A stretch of DNA of 64,000 bases from Zhengitettix transpicula (lineage: Eukaryota; Arthropoda; Insecta; Orthoptera; Tetrigidae). Position numbers and translations under genes: made by a program. Below the pieces are notes generated by a model that was given only the letters and a program-made list of their open reading frames with translations, was not told the origin of the DNA and made no database searches. Shown here one piece after another: positions 1-12,394 of the stretch. Location of the stretch: positions 183,366,746-183,430,745 of the forward strand of contig CM073590.1 of assembly GCA_037074705.1 (NCBI GenBank), in the 5' to 3' direction. Position 1 is the first letter of the stretch. Every line of letters begins with the position of its first letter.

Positions 1-2586
1 CATGTAGCACAAAATGTGAAATCAACTATGTAAAGGTTGCGTTTGCCTTTCGTCCAGATAAGAAAACGGGAATTTACGTTTGTTTCAACTACTACTGAGT
101 TGTGAGACTGTTAAATATCCAAAATCTCTGCATTAAATGAGTTATTTCCTTTTCGTCGATGTTGTTTCATTTCACGCAATGCGTTAGAAGAAAAATTCAT
201 GACGGCGGAATTATAAATTGTATACATACACCGAAGAAGTTAGACTGAACGTCCGAATGTGTATCGCGCTAGCTTTTTTAAAAGCCTGATGATGTAGAAG
301 TCTGGGTATACAAGCCCCAGAATAAGAAAAACTTGGCGAATTATTTTATTACTTTGTAGAACAGTATTTATACAATCCATTATTGCTGCAGTAGACGCCA
401 CAGATCATACAATTGCATTTAAGGATGGAGTGACAAATTGAATAGCCACCAGGTTAGAAGACCACACCAAAGAATAGTCGACTACATTAACATTTTGAAG
501 TCTCAAGCTGAAAAATACAATGAAAAAGTGGAATGAAACGAAATTTAGAATGAGTGAGAAGAAAGGAAAAATATATTGAAGTGGATTACAAAATTTCCAA
601 GCTTATTTCGAGATATGACAGTAGAAGTCAGATAAAACAGAATATTTGCATTTAAAAGTTTTTACGAGTAATACAACAAACATAGTTGATATGTTGCGCT
701 CAAATTCAGGGAGTTATAAAATAGTAGGTTTCATTTTTCTTGTAATGCTGCGTAGAAATATTTTGAAATAAAATGACAAATCTATCTATATTACAGAAAA
801 GGATGTATATTTGTATGTATGTATGTATGTATGTATGTATTTACGTTGTTCTTTATACAAATTTTATCGCGTGGACAGAATGCAACAAAAATTGGTACAC
901 ACATTCTTCAAAATACGAGAACCGGTACTGTGGGGGTGAGAAACGCCTAGCATAAAGGTGGAAAGAATTATAATTAAAACCCGTGATCATTAAATATTAA
1001 ATTACTGCGCGCCAAGAGACAATGACGTCACGCGAGAGAAAGACGTTACTACGCAACGAACAAAGGGAATATTTCCTTTATCAGGAATGAAATAAAGCAG
1101 AAATATTTTCTTTAAATAAAAAATATAATTTTATACAGCAATACTCCATCGAATGATAATAAAGAAGAATACGAATTACTTTACCATCCTTGCGGAAAAT
1201 GTAAGTTAATTTTCACGCTGTATTAGTTGTGAGTCTAGCTAACAATTTCATCAATGTAATATTTCGTAATGTATGAAGACTGAGTGACAATTATATTCTG
1301 AAATACTCAAGGAATATATTTAAGTATACAATTAAATACTTTTTCGAGTTTATATAAATAAGTACACGAGCAACGCCGGGCAACCAGCTAGGAAATAAAT
1401 AAAGTTTGATAGACAGAAGTCCACTAGGTAAATAATGGGGCCTTTCCTAATCCTATAGTTCCAGAGAGACACTTTACGCAAAAGTGTCGAACCGCATATG
1501 AGCCTGACCGCAAACGGGAAGACACCCGACGACTTTGGTGGGCTTTAGGGTTCGGACCCTTATGTTTTAATCTATTATTATGATGACTGCAGATGATCTC
1601 TTGCGTAAGTATGACAAAGCTCATGTTCAACGATCTGACAAACTGACCTTGGGAAGGTAGAAATTTATTTGAGTTTACAACCCTCATGTCAAGACATGGA
1701 CTTGATTTTGGTGCGGGTGGGCTGGCAGGATCCGTCTCGCTTTGTATCAACGGTTGCAGGCCTGATCATAAGTAGGCTGTGCCTTTGGTTGTCCAAACGG
1801 ATGTATAAAGTTAGTTCAAATCTCGAATTAGTTTAGCTGTGAGACTTCCCGATTGAGTTCTGGTGCTGGCTAGCCCTGACCTCTAAGAACCTTCGCAAGT
1901 GGCGCGACGGACCAAGACTGATCTCCATTGCCCTTTCATTCGCCTATTCGTCCCATTTTATCTCCGTTCGTGAAAATCACCCCCGCAGACAAATCTTGTG
2001 TGACCTCTCTGAGCATTGTCTATTCCGCATGCTGTTTTAACAAACACAAATAATCCTCGATACGATTTCCCTTGCCAAGGTTAAATATGCGAAACATGTT
2101 TCAACTCTGTCAAAGCTCAATGTCTTCTTAAAGCCCCTCCTTTTATGTAAGCCATTGCAAAACGTTGCTTATTCATCAGGAATTCCCTATGCACAGTAGC
2201 TTCTATCCTCGTAAAATTATCAACGCTTAGCACTCTTCTTACTTCTGTCAACGTTCCTACCTGACACTCATTCCGCACGCGTAAATAATTGCTGCATCTT
2301 AATGCAACTGTAACATTCATCACAATCCAATTTGCTGAAGTGCGACGTCAGTCTTTTTAGAGCTGCCACGATGAAGTTAAATAATTGAATAAGAATGTTG
2401 AAGGAGTGTTTCTTCCCGTCGAAAAACGAGAGGATTATACTGGAATGAAAGAAAAATAATGTTAACGTGAGACGGAGTCTGGGAAGCTACCTAAGAGGAC
2501 AACGTATAAGTAATGTATGAGTATATACCGTCAGATAAATTGATTTTAAGTGGACACAGTTCGTCACAGTAAAGACATATATGTTA
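1..2586. other. No recognisable gene; low-complexity and unidentified sequence
   Basis: AT-rich sequence without a gene I can support. A short tract of TGTA repeats lies at about 812-840. The stretch 1420-2330 is more GC-rich than its flanks and has two modest minus-strand open frames (108 codons at 1424-1750, 68 codons at 2117-2323). Neither has a motif I recognise, and both may be pieces of an old mobile element. Confidence 0.5.
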
Positions 2587-2779
2587 CCGGCAATGTATTA
2601 AAAGTACATTGTATAGAATGCCTAAGCATTGTATATAAGGTCCGGATTTTTAGGCAATGTACGAAATATGAGAATTATTACATACTTTCCAAAGGCGTTC
2701 TATGGAATGACAAATGCTATTTAGGCAAAGTTTGTAAAAAGATACTGATAAGGCTATTATATCAATGACGTACATTCCT

Positions 2780-3797
2780 CAAAATACTGTAATAATTAAT
2801 AAAATGCGCGCTTTTAAAATGAAATACACTAATAACTTTAAAGAACAAACAAAATTTATTATGCCAAATTTAAAAACAATTATAAAATACACAAAATATT
2901 TGGGATCTCAGGGTCTTGAACTGGGTTTGATAAATGGCAGAATTTATATAATCAAAATTACATTTACCTTTTATGGAAATCAATAGACGAAATTTGTTGT
3001 GGAAGAAATAATACTAAAGATTGAATTTAACAATTTCAATTTTATCAAGAGTTAACAATCTAATTTTATCGATAATTAAATAATTAAAGAACGATCTGAC
3101 TTTTATCTTTTAAACACGGTTTACAAATGATTTTAAAGTTTTTCTCTACTTACGGCCACCCAGGTCTTTTTTTAGATTTCCGTGAACAATTTTGGGGACA
3201 TCACTGATTCTAAGTACTCACAGACTCTAAATGTTCACAGGCTCTAATTGGCGTTGTTTGTTAGTTGGTTTAACACAAATTGGTTGGTTCTCGATGCTTT
3301 ACTGCAACCTGGATTTGTAGATCTCGTGACTTTAGTTGAAAATGGACTTCATTGGTTTGTCTATGGCCAGCATGATGAATCTACGCTCGACCACAGAATA
3401 CACACTAGTTGCTCTGTCTCCTTCCCGACTGAATATTGCTTTACTTTTTAATATTTGAAAGCATGTTTGTGACTGGACCACATTCTTTCGTTCTGACTGC
3501 CGACTGTAAAACTTTTCGTCTGATCTATTCGCTGTCTGCTGCCCGACTGTACTGTTCAAATTTTCATGACTTGGAATTTTGGTCTTTTCTTCTTGCTGCT
3601 TACTGCCCGACTGTACATTTCCTGACTGTTCGTTCGTCTCGTAAATTTTGAGCGCGTAGAACCTTCTCGACTCCTCAACAATGTTTTCTTTGCCTTGCCG
3701 GTTTGTTGCGGCGTCCGCTCTATATCCACTAATAATTAATCCTCTACAATTCAACTTTCCAATTAGAACAATGTCTTAATTACCAATTACTACAATA
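2780..3797 (+). repeat. AT-rich LTR-like dispersed repeat, copy A
   Basis: First of four related copies (A 2780-3797, B 5752-7042, C 7060-7943, D 28450-29388). Shared landmarks in order are TGTAATAATTA near the start, an AAAATTTATT block, a CTTTACTGGGTTTGATAA-like block, GAACGA(T/A)(A)TCTGAC, TTACTCAC/ACTTACG, and an end like CTACAATA. This copy also holds a repeated (T/C)GACTGT-rich tract at 3460-3640. The short open frames here are by-products of the repeat. It is nested inside the TIR element. Confidence 0.55.
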
Positions 3798-3975
3798 CAA
3801 ATATTATTATGAAAAAATAATGAGAATGACATTAAATTTTTTTATTCAAAATACGTAAAGAAAAATGAAAGTTGTACAAAACAAAAATTTTATGCCTTTC
3901 TTATTAAGGGAAACAAAATTGTCATTTAAAAAATAAGAAATTAAAATTAACATACTTGTTGCACCATGGTAGACT

Positions 3976-4645
3976 TTAATGACATTTCATTACATGTTTC
4001 ACGCAAAGACATTTCATATTTTGGCACTTTGTTTTACACATACAATTGACGAATCCTTGGCCGCTTCCACTGGACTGAGCAATTGCATTGTATTCTCTGT
4101 CTGGCTGAGACTGGAAGTGATTTACCTGATAACGGGAATTAAATTCGGAACAAATCATAGGTTCCCCAACAATTCCCTTTTAATACCTTTCTGTTTTTTC
4201 TGCTAAGGTTCACAAAGGTGGATGTTACAGTTCAATATCATGACGTGTAACGTTTTTGTATTTGGTTGTAAGTTCTTTCAACATTCTGTCACGTCCTCCG
4301 TGTCCAATAGCCAAATGAACTTCATGAAGTACGTGAAATAACTCTTGAGTCCGTGGCGTAATACTGTATATATAGTACTGACGCCTTCTTTAACAGGACA
4401 AATGAGTATTTTTTTTTCAACGATCACCACATCATAGCAACCAATAGTCCCTGGGTTCCTTCTTAGTAGTCATTTTGGCTTTTTGTACATCAGTTATCTT
4501 CTGGTGAGTAGTTCCGGTTAAGAAAATACTGTTGTTTTTTTCAGCATTAACTCGAATTTTGGACAGTTCATCGTCGAAGCATTGTTTTATGTACATAAAC
4601 CATGACTCCTTCTTCAATGCTTCAGCGTGTTCCTCCATTTTCATG
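3976..4645 (-). pseudogene. Decayed KRBA2-like transposase
   Basis: Three pieces read in the expected order on the minus strand. The N-terminal piece (4644-4432) ends in a KEPRDYWLL motif typical of the start of these proteins. A middle piece (about 4360-4240) contains HEVHLAIGHGGRDRMLKEL, the His-containing zinc-binding segment that precedes the integrase core. The C-terminal piece (about 4158-3976) carries a Cys-rich tail with CMCKTKC, CLC and CH. The DDE integrase core between the last two is missing, and frameshifts and stops separate the parts, so the gene cannot be functional. The assignment rests on recognising the family motifs; the internal deletion is seen directly. Confidence 0.6.
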
Positions 4646-4960
4646 AAACACAGTAAAAAAGCTAATTTTTTGTTGAACCAAATTTAAGTCAAATTGCGTA
4701 TTTTGACTCTCCAGAACACATCGAAAAGTGCAACTGACAAATTCTAAGCCTGAGACTGCCACGTGTTATTCGAAATGAATCGGCGATGTATTTAATACTT
4801 TACCGGTTTATCATTTGACATTCTATAGAATGCCTTAGGAAATGTTTGAAATATTAATCGTTTCGTACAATGCCGGCTTGTTTTCGGAATTATATACAAT
4901 GCCTAGGCATTCTATAGAATGCCGGATTTTATAACTAAACTAGATCAAATACAAAAACGA

Positions 4961-5091
4961 TTTTTTGTCAACTGGAATCAATTAAAAAATTTATTTAAAC
5001 AGATCAAGTAATTCGAATTACGGTATACATTCCAACATATTTACAAAATAGGGGCACTGAAAACTCCTTGTCAAGTAACGAGAAGTTTGGA
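4961..5091 (+). repeat. 130-bp direct repeat, left copy
   Basis: Nearly identical to 8036-8161, with the same block order (TTTTTGTCAACTGGAATC, CAGATCAAGTAATTCGAATT, AAAATAGGGGCA). The pair brackets about 3 kb that contains LTR-like copies B and C. It could be the ends of a compound insertion or two copies of one small element. No coding content. Confidence 0.7.
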
Positions 5092-5751
5092 ACGTGGATT
5101 GTTCCCTGGAGTAAGAATGGAACGTGTTAGCTGGAGTTCACCTGCTCTGCTGGAAAGCTACCAATAAGTCCAGTGTTGACAGCTGGACGCCGGCCAGAGA
5201 AACAAAATTTACACTGCTCTTGGCAAGCACTGCAAAACAGTTCTCTTATTATATTTTCACGTTACACTACACTTGTCAAAATACAATATTTTGTTGGAGT
5301 AAATGAGATCAGTAGTTCTGCGAAAATAGACGTGACTCCACTTCCACTTCGGAAACGAATCATAGTTGTGCAGTGATTCACGACTCTTAAGCGCAGGTTT
5401 TGCTCAAGTCAATGTTGGTTACAGTATATAGGTACAAAAAATAATTCATCGGATCCTTTTTAAGATACTTTCAAGGCAAATATTATAATAAAAATCAATG
5501 CCGTTTCAAATTTGTTTCTTCGATTAGCTGCACTCAAAAAAAGTAATAATTTTGAATTTCTTATTCACTTGACCATCCTTTACAGTAATTGGTATGTTTA
5601 TCTCTCTGCAATACAGCATATCGCAAAGATCAGAATACCTCGATTAGTTCCATTCTGTGGAAATCTACCTGGATGCTTCAAAATATATAATTGTTATTCC
5701 TGACATTAAGATATATATATTGTAATAATAAAATGTGATTCTTTAATTTGC

Positions 5752-7042
5752 CCCACGTTGTGGTAGCCAAAATGTAATAATTAAACGGGTGTCTAAATAA
5801 AAGGATTAAATTTTTAACAAACAAATAAAATTTATTTTAATTTTTTGAACACTTATACAATTTTAAAAACATATCTCAATCTCTCAAAGCTCTTTACTTG
5901 GTTTGATAACGGCAGAACATTTAACCATAATCAAAGAACATAAAATTTAGCTTTAAATTAAAAAGAAATATTTATTCGTCTAGACATAGACGAAATTAAT
6001 TATTGACGAACTTATTCTACAAAATTGATTTTAAATTTAAAGAGTTTATTTTATTAACACAAAAGAAAAGAACGATATCTGACTTTATCTTTTAATTCGG
6101 TTTACATTATGAATACCATGAAATTTCAACTTACGATTACTCAGGAAAATTTGGCTCGTTCGTACACACACACCTTATATACTGGACGTTTTAAACACTG
6201 ATTCTAACACACACTGTTGGTTTGACGAAAGCTGGTTCTTCGTTCGTGAAGGACGTATCACTTACTCGTTTTGAAGACTACTCGACGCTGGATGCAGTGT
6301 CCTGGTCTCCACTGTCTTAGTGGTCTAATTTTGAGATTAGAAGAAGACTTCAGCATACAAAATGTTTATCGATGAATATTATGCTATTTCTCTCGCAGAC
6401 TGCCACTTATAAAACATTCTCCTCCCTTAAACGATGTCTGTCTTAGTCATTCTTCGGTGGTCGCAGAATAACTAACTAACAAATCCTCCAGTCTCGGTGC
6501 TCGCCGTACGACTCACTAACTCTCACTCACTCAACTCCTCCAGTCTCGGTGATCACAGCACCACCCTCTAACTCTCACTAACCTCTCTCAAAAGCTTATC
6601 TTTCATTATATACCTCCAGTCTTTTCCTTTGTTCTATGTTCCGAACTTCGTCGCAAATTCCCGTTGACAGTTTCTTCCATTATCCCGAGATTTATATTAT
6701 GCAGCTGCAGTTCCTTAGTTAGCAAATGACTATCTACTCTGTCTTGTCCAAAAGCCGACAATCGAGACAGGACCCGTAATTACTTTGGGTAAGACTATCT
6801 GTCTTTGCACCCCCACACGCACGTGCACGGTCCCAAATTCTCCAGACCGCCCAAACTGCACCCTCAAGCCTAAATAAACACGCTACAAAAATTTTCCTTT
6901 CAACCGTTCAAACCATTAATCAGAAACAATGCCTGTTCCGAATTCTCAAGACCAGTCCTAAATAAACACATTAAAACTTCCTCCGACAGCCCAGACCATT
7001 AATCAGAAACAATGCCTCAATTACGAGGCATTACAATCAATT
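5752..7042 (+). repeat. AT-rich LTR-like dispersed repeat, copy B
   Basis: Starts near CACGTTGTGGTAGC, followed by ATGTAATAATTAAA, and ends near GGCATTACAATCA. The 5' TGTGGTAGC and the 3' CTACAATA-type ends of the family are roughly inverted, as expected for a long terminal repeat, hence 'LTR-like'. The interior at 6440-6600 contains a short imperfect tandem array of the phrase CTCCAGTCTCGGTG. No coding region. Confidence 0.55.
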
Positions 7043-7059
7043 AATAATTTAATTTTTCA

Positions 7060-7943
7060 CGTTGTGGTAGCTATTTAATGTAATAATTAAATATGATGTC
7101 TTAATATAAATGAAAAGCTTATGAACAATTAACATACAAAAATATTTATTTTGTTTTGTGGCTTTCAAAGAATAAAAGATAATTACATACAAAATTTTAG
7201 ATCGGTTCTCTCAGAGCCTTTACTGGGTTTGATAATGAACACACAAAAAAAAGATTTAGAATCTTATTAACAAAACAGTTTACAATTTACCTAACAATAT
7301 GTCGATAGGATGAAACAAATTAAAAGTAAAGAAATTAACTTTGATTGACAATTAAAAGGGAACGAAATCTGACTTTACCCTTTAACTAATGTTCACAGTT
7401 ATTATAATTAAAATTTGGTTACTCACACATTGTCCGTCTGGTACCAGCATTCTTTGTTTCCCCTACACAACACGATAAATTCAAATAGTTATTTACACAG
7501 ATTCTAGTTCTCACAGAATTTACACGCCCACCGGCGAACAGAACGCAGACAAATTTCCGGAGCCTTGGATGAACCTCTCCTTGGTCAGCAATCGGATTTC
7601 GTCTTCCCCTCAGTGTAAAATTGTTCGAATTTTCCTTATTACTGGAACTGATGATTTGTAGATTCTTTGTAGACTTATACTGTTATTTTTATTCATTTAA
7701 AATAGACTGCAAGGTATATAGGTGAAAAAGTTGTTATAATGTGCCTATTTTCCTGGCTGGCTGTAGACGTAAACTGCTTCAGACTTTCGTGCGCGCAAAC
7801 GCCATTTTGACTTTTCGACAAAGCAGCCGAGCTCGCTTCTCCATTGTTGCTTTGTTCGATCAGACCGTTATAATGGATTTATCAAACATTCAAATTTTAT
7901 GTCCAAAGAATTACTGGCCTAATTAACTATTGCTACAATATAT
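7060..7943 (+). repeat. AT-rich LTR-like dispersed repeat, copy C
   Basis: Begins with the same CACGTTGTGGTAGC as copy B and lies head-to-tail directly after it. It ends at TTGCTACAATATATA. The last 200 bp match the end of copy D (the phrase TATAATGG(A/G)TTTxTCAAACA). The 61-codon frame at 7741-7926 is not supported as a gene. Confidence 0.55.
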
Positions 7944-8035
7944 ATAAAGCTAATTTACTTATTAAAAAAAATGCTCTAAAAATTCAAATTGCAGATATTC
8001 TTACGTTACTTTCAAAAATAGATATTTAACTGATA

Positions 8036-8161
8036 CGTTTTTTGTCAACTGGAATCAATTAAAAATCGTTATTTAAACAGATCAAGTAATTCGAATTACG
8101 GTATACGTTCCAACATATTTGCAAAATAGGGGCATTGAAAACTCCTTGTCAAGTAATGAGA
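8036..8161 (+). repeat. 130-bp direct repeat, right copy
   Basis: Same sequence as 4961-5091 with only a few differences, about 3.07 kb downstream in the same orientation. Confidence 0.7.
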
Positions 8162-8939
8162 TATAATATATCTTATAAAGCAATGTATTTTACACTTTTT
8201 CAAACTTACATTCGATTACGAAAACATTGACATTATAAAAAATTACGTGCAGTCTGACTCGTAAAGATACAAAAATTTGGATAAATTGTTGCAGTTCATT
8301 GAACACTGAAATTTATACATTACTGTGTATTATTGTATTAATTTATTTTAAAGGGACAAAAATAGTGAATACATTAGAATCAACGAATTAAAATTTGAAC
8401 TCACATTTAACCGCTTACCTATTTTTAAAAACCATTCCACAATTATGTATTTAAAAAATAAAGAACGTAAGAGCACTTAAATACTGTTTTAAAAATTTAA
8501 AAGAAAAATAAACATGAGACCATGTGACCAAATTTATTCTGTAAAAAATTCTTAATAAAAAAAGCAATTCCAAATATTTGTATATGTAAATACAATGATA
8601 AAATTCACAGTATTGGGAAGAATAAATGGCTAAGCTACTTCATCAGTTATCGATAAATATTTTTTGTAATGAGAGACAATTGGAATAAAGATGTCAAAAC
8701 CATATCCGTCATAACTGTCAAATTCCTTGATATTGTATGCGTTAATTCTGCAGCACCAAATATATTGCCTTAATAATGATTGCATTCCACCTTAAAACAG
8801 ATAAACTACTTTGTAAGAAAAGAAATTAAATAATATTTCTGATTGAAAGAACATGACGTGAAAAGAAGTCAAATACCTTCCATCAAGTTGGAATTTCTTG
8901 CGTATTCGAAGAAACGGAAACACATGTAACCGAACTAAT

Positions 8940-9040
8940 TTATTAGTCCCGGGCTCGAATCCCGGAAAAATGGTATCCCATACTGCTTCGCTAATAACCA
9001 GAGGTGTTGATGTGACTGTAAATAAATCAATAAAAAAATG
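8940..9040 (+). mobile_element. tRNA-derived SINE fragment
   Basis: Contains a clear tRNA-type B box (GGGCTCGAATCCC at about 8948-8960), followed by a short tail ending in AAATAAATCAATAAAAAAA. The A-box half is not recognisable, so the copy is 5'-truncated or diverged. It is not a tRNA gene, because no cloverleaf can be completed around it. Confidence 0.5.
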
Positions 9041-9069
9041 TTAAAAATAGCAGCCTATTGATAAAAAAA

Positions 9070-9590
9070 ATTATATTATAAACATAATATTTGACACACA
9101 CCACGTTTCATCCCTGATTGGGACCTCTTCAGGTGTACAATACTTAAATTTATTATAATAAATTTTAGATTATCAAATTTGTAACGCGAGGTTTGCACAC
9201 ACTTTTCGGCGAAATGGCATTAACGGGCATTAATGTTAAAAAGGACACAAATATTTTTTTAAAAATTTATGATTCTTTATTATTATGATCTATCTCTTGT
9301 ATTATATAAATTTTTATTTCCATTATCATCTCAATTCAAAAATACGCTTAACAGCTGTGTCAATAACAATCATGTCGGCCTCAACGGACGTTCGAAATTT
9401 ATTAATCTAATATTTTATAATAAATTTTAAGTAACACTATAAATTATATTTATACATAATTGTATTAAAATTTATCATGTACGCAAGAATTTATTTCTTT
9501 AAATTTATTTAGATTATTGAATTGAATTCTACACCTGAAGAGGCCCCAAACATGGATGAAACGTTGTCTGTTAAATATTATGTTTTAAAT
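9070..9590. repeat. Inverted pair of PLE-like ends with hammerhead-like cores
   Basis: A minus-strand core at 9105-9132 (CTGAAGA, GGTCCC/GGGAT arms, GAAAC) and a plus-strand core at 9535-9562 (CTGAAGA, GGCCCC, GAAAC) point outward in opposite directions. Each is followed by a matching AAATATTATGTTT tail. The AT-rich spacer has no coding content. I read this as a foldback element made of two inverted copies of a Penelope-like 3' end. Confidence 0.5.
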
Positions 9591-9599
9591 GTTCTAATA

Positions 9600-12390
9600 A
9601 ATTTATGTGACTACCATATATATTTAAAAAAGAAGGCAGATTATTATAGTTGTTAGCATACATAACTATTTTTATTTATGTCGTCAGAAGTTTTTCACCC
9701 TTACACAATAAAAGGCGCACTCCGGCATTTCAAATACGCTAATTGTGGTGTTTATAATAATTATTTTAATGCTATAAAATTCTATATAAAGTACGGATTG
9801 TAGAGAGAGAAATAATACATTCTTTTAAAAAAAACTTTGATCTTCAATTTACTATTTATTTTTAAAAGAACTATCCTCGAGGAGTTTGTTAATCGATGCT
9901 CTTTCCTTTCCTAACATTCACGCAGACTTTTAACTTCAACTTAACTATGAAACGGACGAAATTCAGGATTCATTCGATATAATTACCCACATCCCACACC
10001 CCAGGATGAGGGTAGCTCTATCTCTTTTCCCAAGGACTTCTGCAATTACTTGTTTCCGCCCCAGTGGCACCGATTCTGAAGGACTTACTTCCGGACCCTC
10101 CAGTGACAAGTAGAATTTTAATCTGGCATGAAATAGACTTGCGAAACCAGCCATATAATGGTGGTACATTCTATCCAACTTAGTCTACATTTTCCGTCAA
10201 GTTATGTCTTAACGACGTCGATAAATGGTAATGGTATTGACATCTCACTGCTGTATTATTCAACTGTCATAATAGCTACCTGACAGAGACAGAATTATGT
10301 CAATAACGGTAAGTTGCTTGTATTAATACACGTAATTGATTAATATAATTATTAGATTGGTAAAAGGGATAACTCATTTTCCGTTTAATGAATTGATCAA
10401 AATATTGGAAGTAGAGAATGGATCTCCGTTATGGTAGTTTGCAAACAACTGAATATCACATGTCATATTTTTTATAGTATTTTAAAGTTCATGTCTGGTA
10501 GAACCAACTTTACCAATTTTATCTCTAATCGACTAATGTAATTCACCACTATATATTCCGTTTACTTTCGTAACTTATAAGCAGGATATTCATTGTTTCA
10601 AAAATGCAATTGCAATAGGTTTCCTTCTGAAGTTTTCCCATAATCACGAAAAGTTGAGCCGTTCAAATTCTATTATCATGTTCTAGAATAAAGATGTGAA
10701 CTTCACAAATATGAAACTTATATATCATTTGGAGAAATGAAAGTTTTAAGTAGTTCCAACGAGCTCTATGAAAGCTTGTTTGATGAGCGGGATATTGTTT
10801 AAGCGACCAATACCCTCGATTATATCATGATTATTACTATATTTGTTCTAATAAGTATTTTACCAACACTCAGTTTATAATAGACTATTTATTCGTTACT
10901 GCACTTAACTTACACTAAAGGCTCACTTGATCAATTTTATTAAACGTAATTTATTTTATTTCAGTTCACAAAGGAGTTTTTGAGTACATACCTGACTAAA
11001 ATCAACGAAACATCAGGAGACTTCAGGTATGAACTACTTATCATCGTAAAATTTCTCAACGCTTCTTTTTGTGTATTTTAAAAAATAGTTAAATTGTTAT
11101 CAGTTATACTATTCGTAGTGGCGGGAAAATAATAATTTAGCACAGATATCCAATCCTTGAATGTTCATTTAACGTTTATTGGAAGTATGCTTTTTAATTA
11201 TTATTTGCAACAAAGAGACCAACTCCATGATGTGGGGGAACTTAAAACAGTTTATAAACTTCAGTGAAGCGTTAGATAAAGTGTTACGCATTCAACCGTT
11301 TGTTAATCATATATATTAAAAATCCTGTGTTTCTTTATTATAATTTCGCATTTCGTTAGCTTTTAATGTCATTAATGAGATTTATTGTTTAAACGAATGT
11401 TAAACTTAGGGCACATTTAAGTTTTTGTAACCTTAGGTTAGAATTAGGTTAAATTTGAATTAAAAATAAGCTCCAGTAGTTGCAGTTTTATTTCAAAATT
11501 CCTCACTTTAATCAAAAGTGTGGTAAATGGTTACGGCAAAATGCATTACTTCTTGTTATATTTGCTTATAATTATATTAAATGTCTCATTTCTCTGCAAG
11601 ATACAGACACCTAAAACGTATTCGGGTTGCTGAAGCTTATTTAGTCTTAATCCATTTAATTTGCTAATTAATGTTACTGAGAAACATTCGATACTTTTCT
11701 CAAATGTTTTCGAGGAACTCGACGCTTTGTTCGAACCATGCTGTTTCGTGATGCAAGAACAAGATTGCTTCTATTTAACATACAATGGAATTGTGCATGT
11801 ATCCGAAGCCACCTCTTCCTCCCAAAGATTGTGTTTATATTTGGGTTGCACTTGGTTTTGGAACTATTAGAGTTGCTGTTGTTTAAATTCGCCGTCTTGA
11901 TTTTTATATGTATGTATTTACTATAAACAAATGAACAAAAATCCCTGTGACATGAACAGGCTAAACCTTTACTTCCAATGCTGTACCTAAAAAGAGATAT
12001 ACGGCCTAAAAATTCTATTTATATTAGCATTTTATTATTTTTAAAGACTTGATTAATTTTATTACAAAATTTATATTAAAATAACAATATGTTTTATTAA
12101 ATTTGAATTAACTGAATGATGAAATAAGAAACGCCACCCAAAATTAAATTAATGTGTTCCGAAACATTTCATCTCAAAGTTCACAATGTGTAATAAAGCA
12201 ATAAAAATCAATACTGTTAAAAAAAGCCTTTCGATCGAATTATTGAGTTTAGCATTTATAAGGAGAGACGAACATTTTTTACAGATTAAATAATAATAAG
12301 CAACGTTCCATAGATCCTATATAGAAGCCCATATTCGAGGATGGGGAATGTATGAGTGTAAATGTTTTGTTTATTAGACTTAAGAAGGCA
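9600..12390. other. AT-rich stretch without a recognisable gene
   Basis: No open frame with a family signature and no clear repeat structure on either strand. Short frames at 9963-10178 and 11661-11926 have no motif and no splice support. Confidence 0.5.
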
Positions 12391-12394
12391 GCAA

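Larger units (their letters stand above)
2587..4925 (-). mobile_element. TIR DNA transposon remnant with KRBA2-like integrase-type transposase
   Basis: The left end (about 2587-2725) and the right end (about 4805-4925) are imperfect inverted repeats of more than 110 bp. Both carry blocks such as TAGAATGCCTA, GCATTGTATATAA and CATTGTACGAAA. Between them, on the minus strand, lie pieces of a transposase related to the KRAB-A-domain-containing-2-like (KRBA2-like) proteins common in arthropod genomes. The interior is also interrupted by a copy of the AT-rich LTR-like repeat at about 2780-3797. I infer one decayed cut-and-paste element with a nested insertion. The target-site duplication is not clear, and the family name is inferred from the protein fragments. 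Confidence 0.6.

Noticed and set aside
773..955. 60-codon frame over the TGTA repeats
   Set aside because: It arises from the tetranucleotide tract (repeated Met/Tyr/Val/Cys codons) and has no conserved domain.
1424..1750. 108-codon minus-strand frame
   Set aside because: No recognised motif, no splice or repeat context that would support a gene; kept only as part of an unidentified GC-richer stretch.
8940..8965. Possible tRNA gene because of a good B box
   Set aside because: No acceptor stem, D arm or anticodon arm can be placed; it is a SINE fragment.
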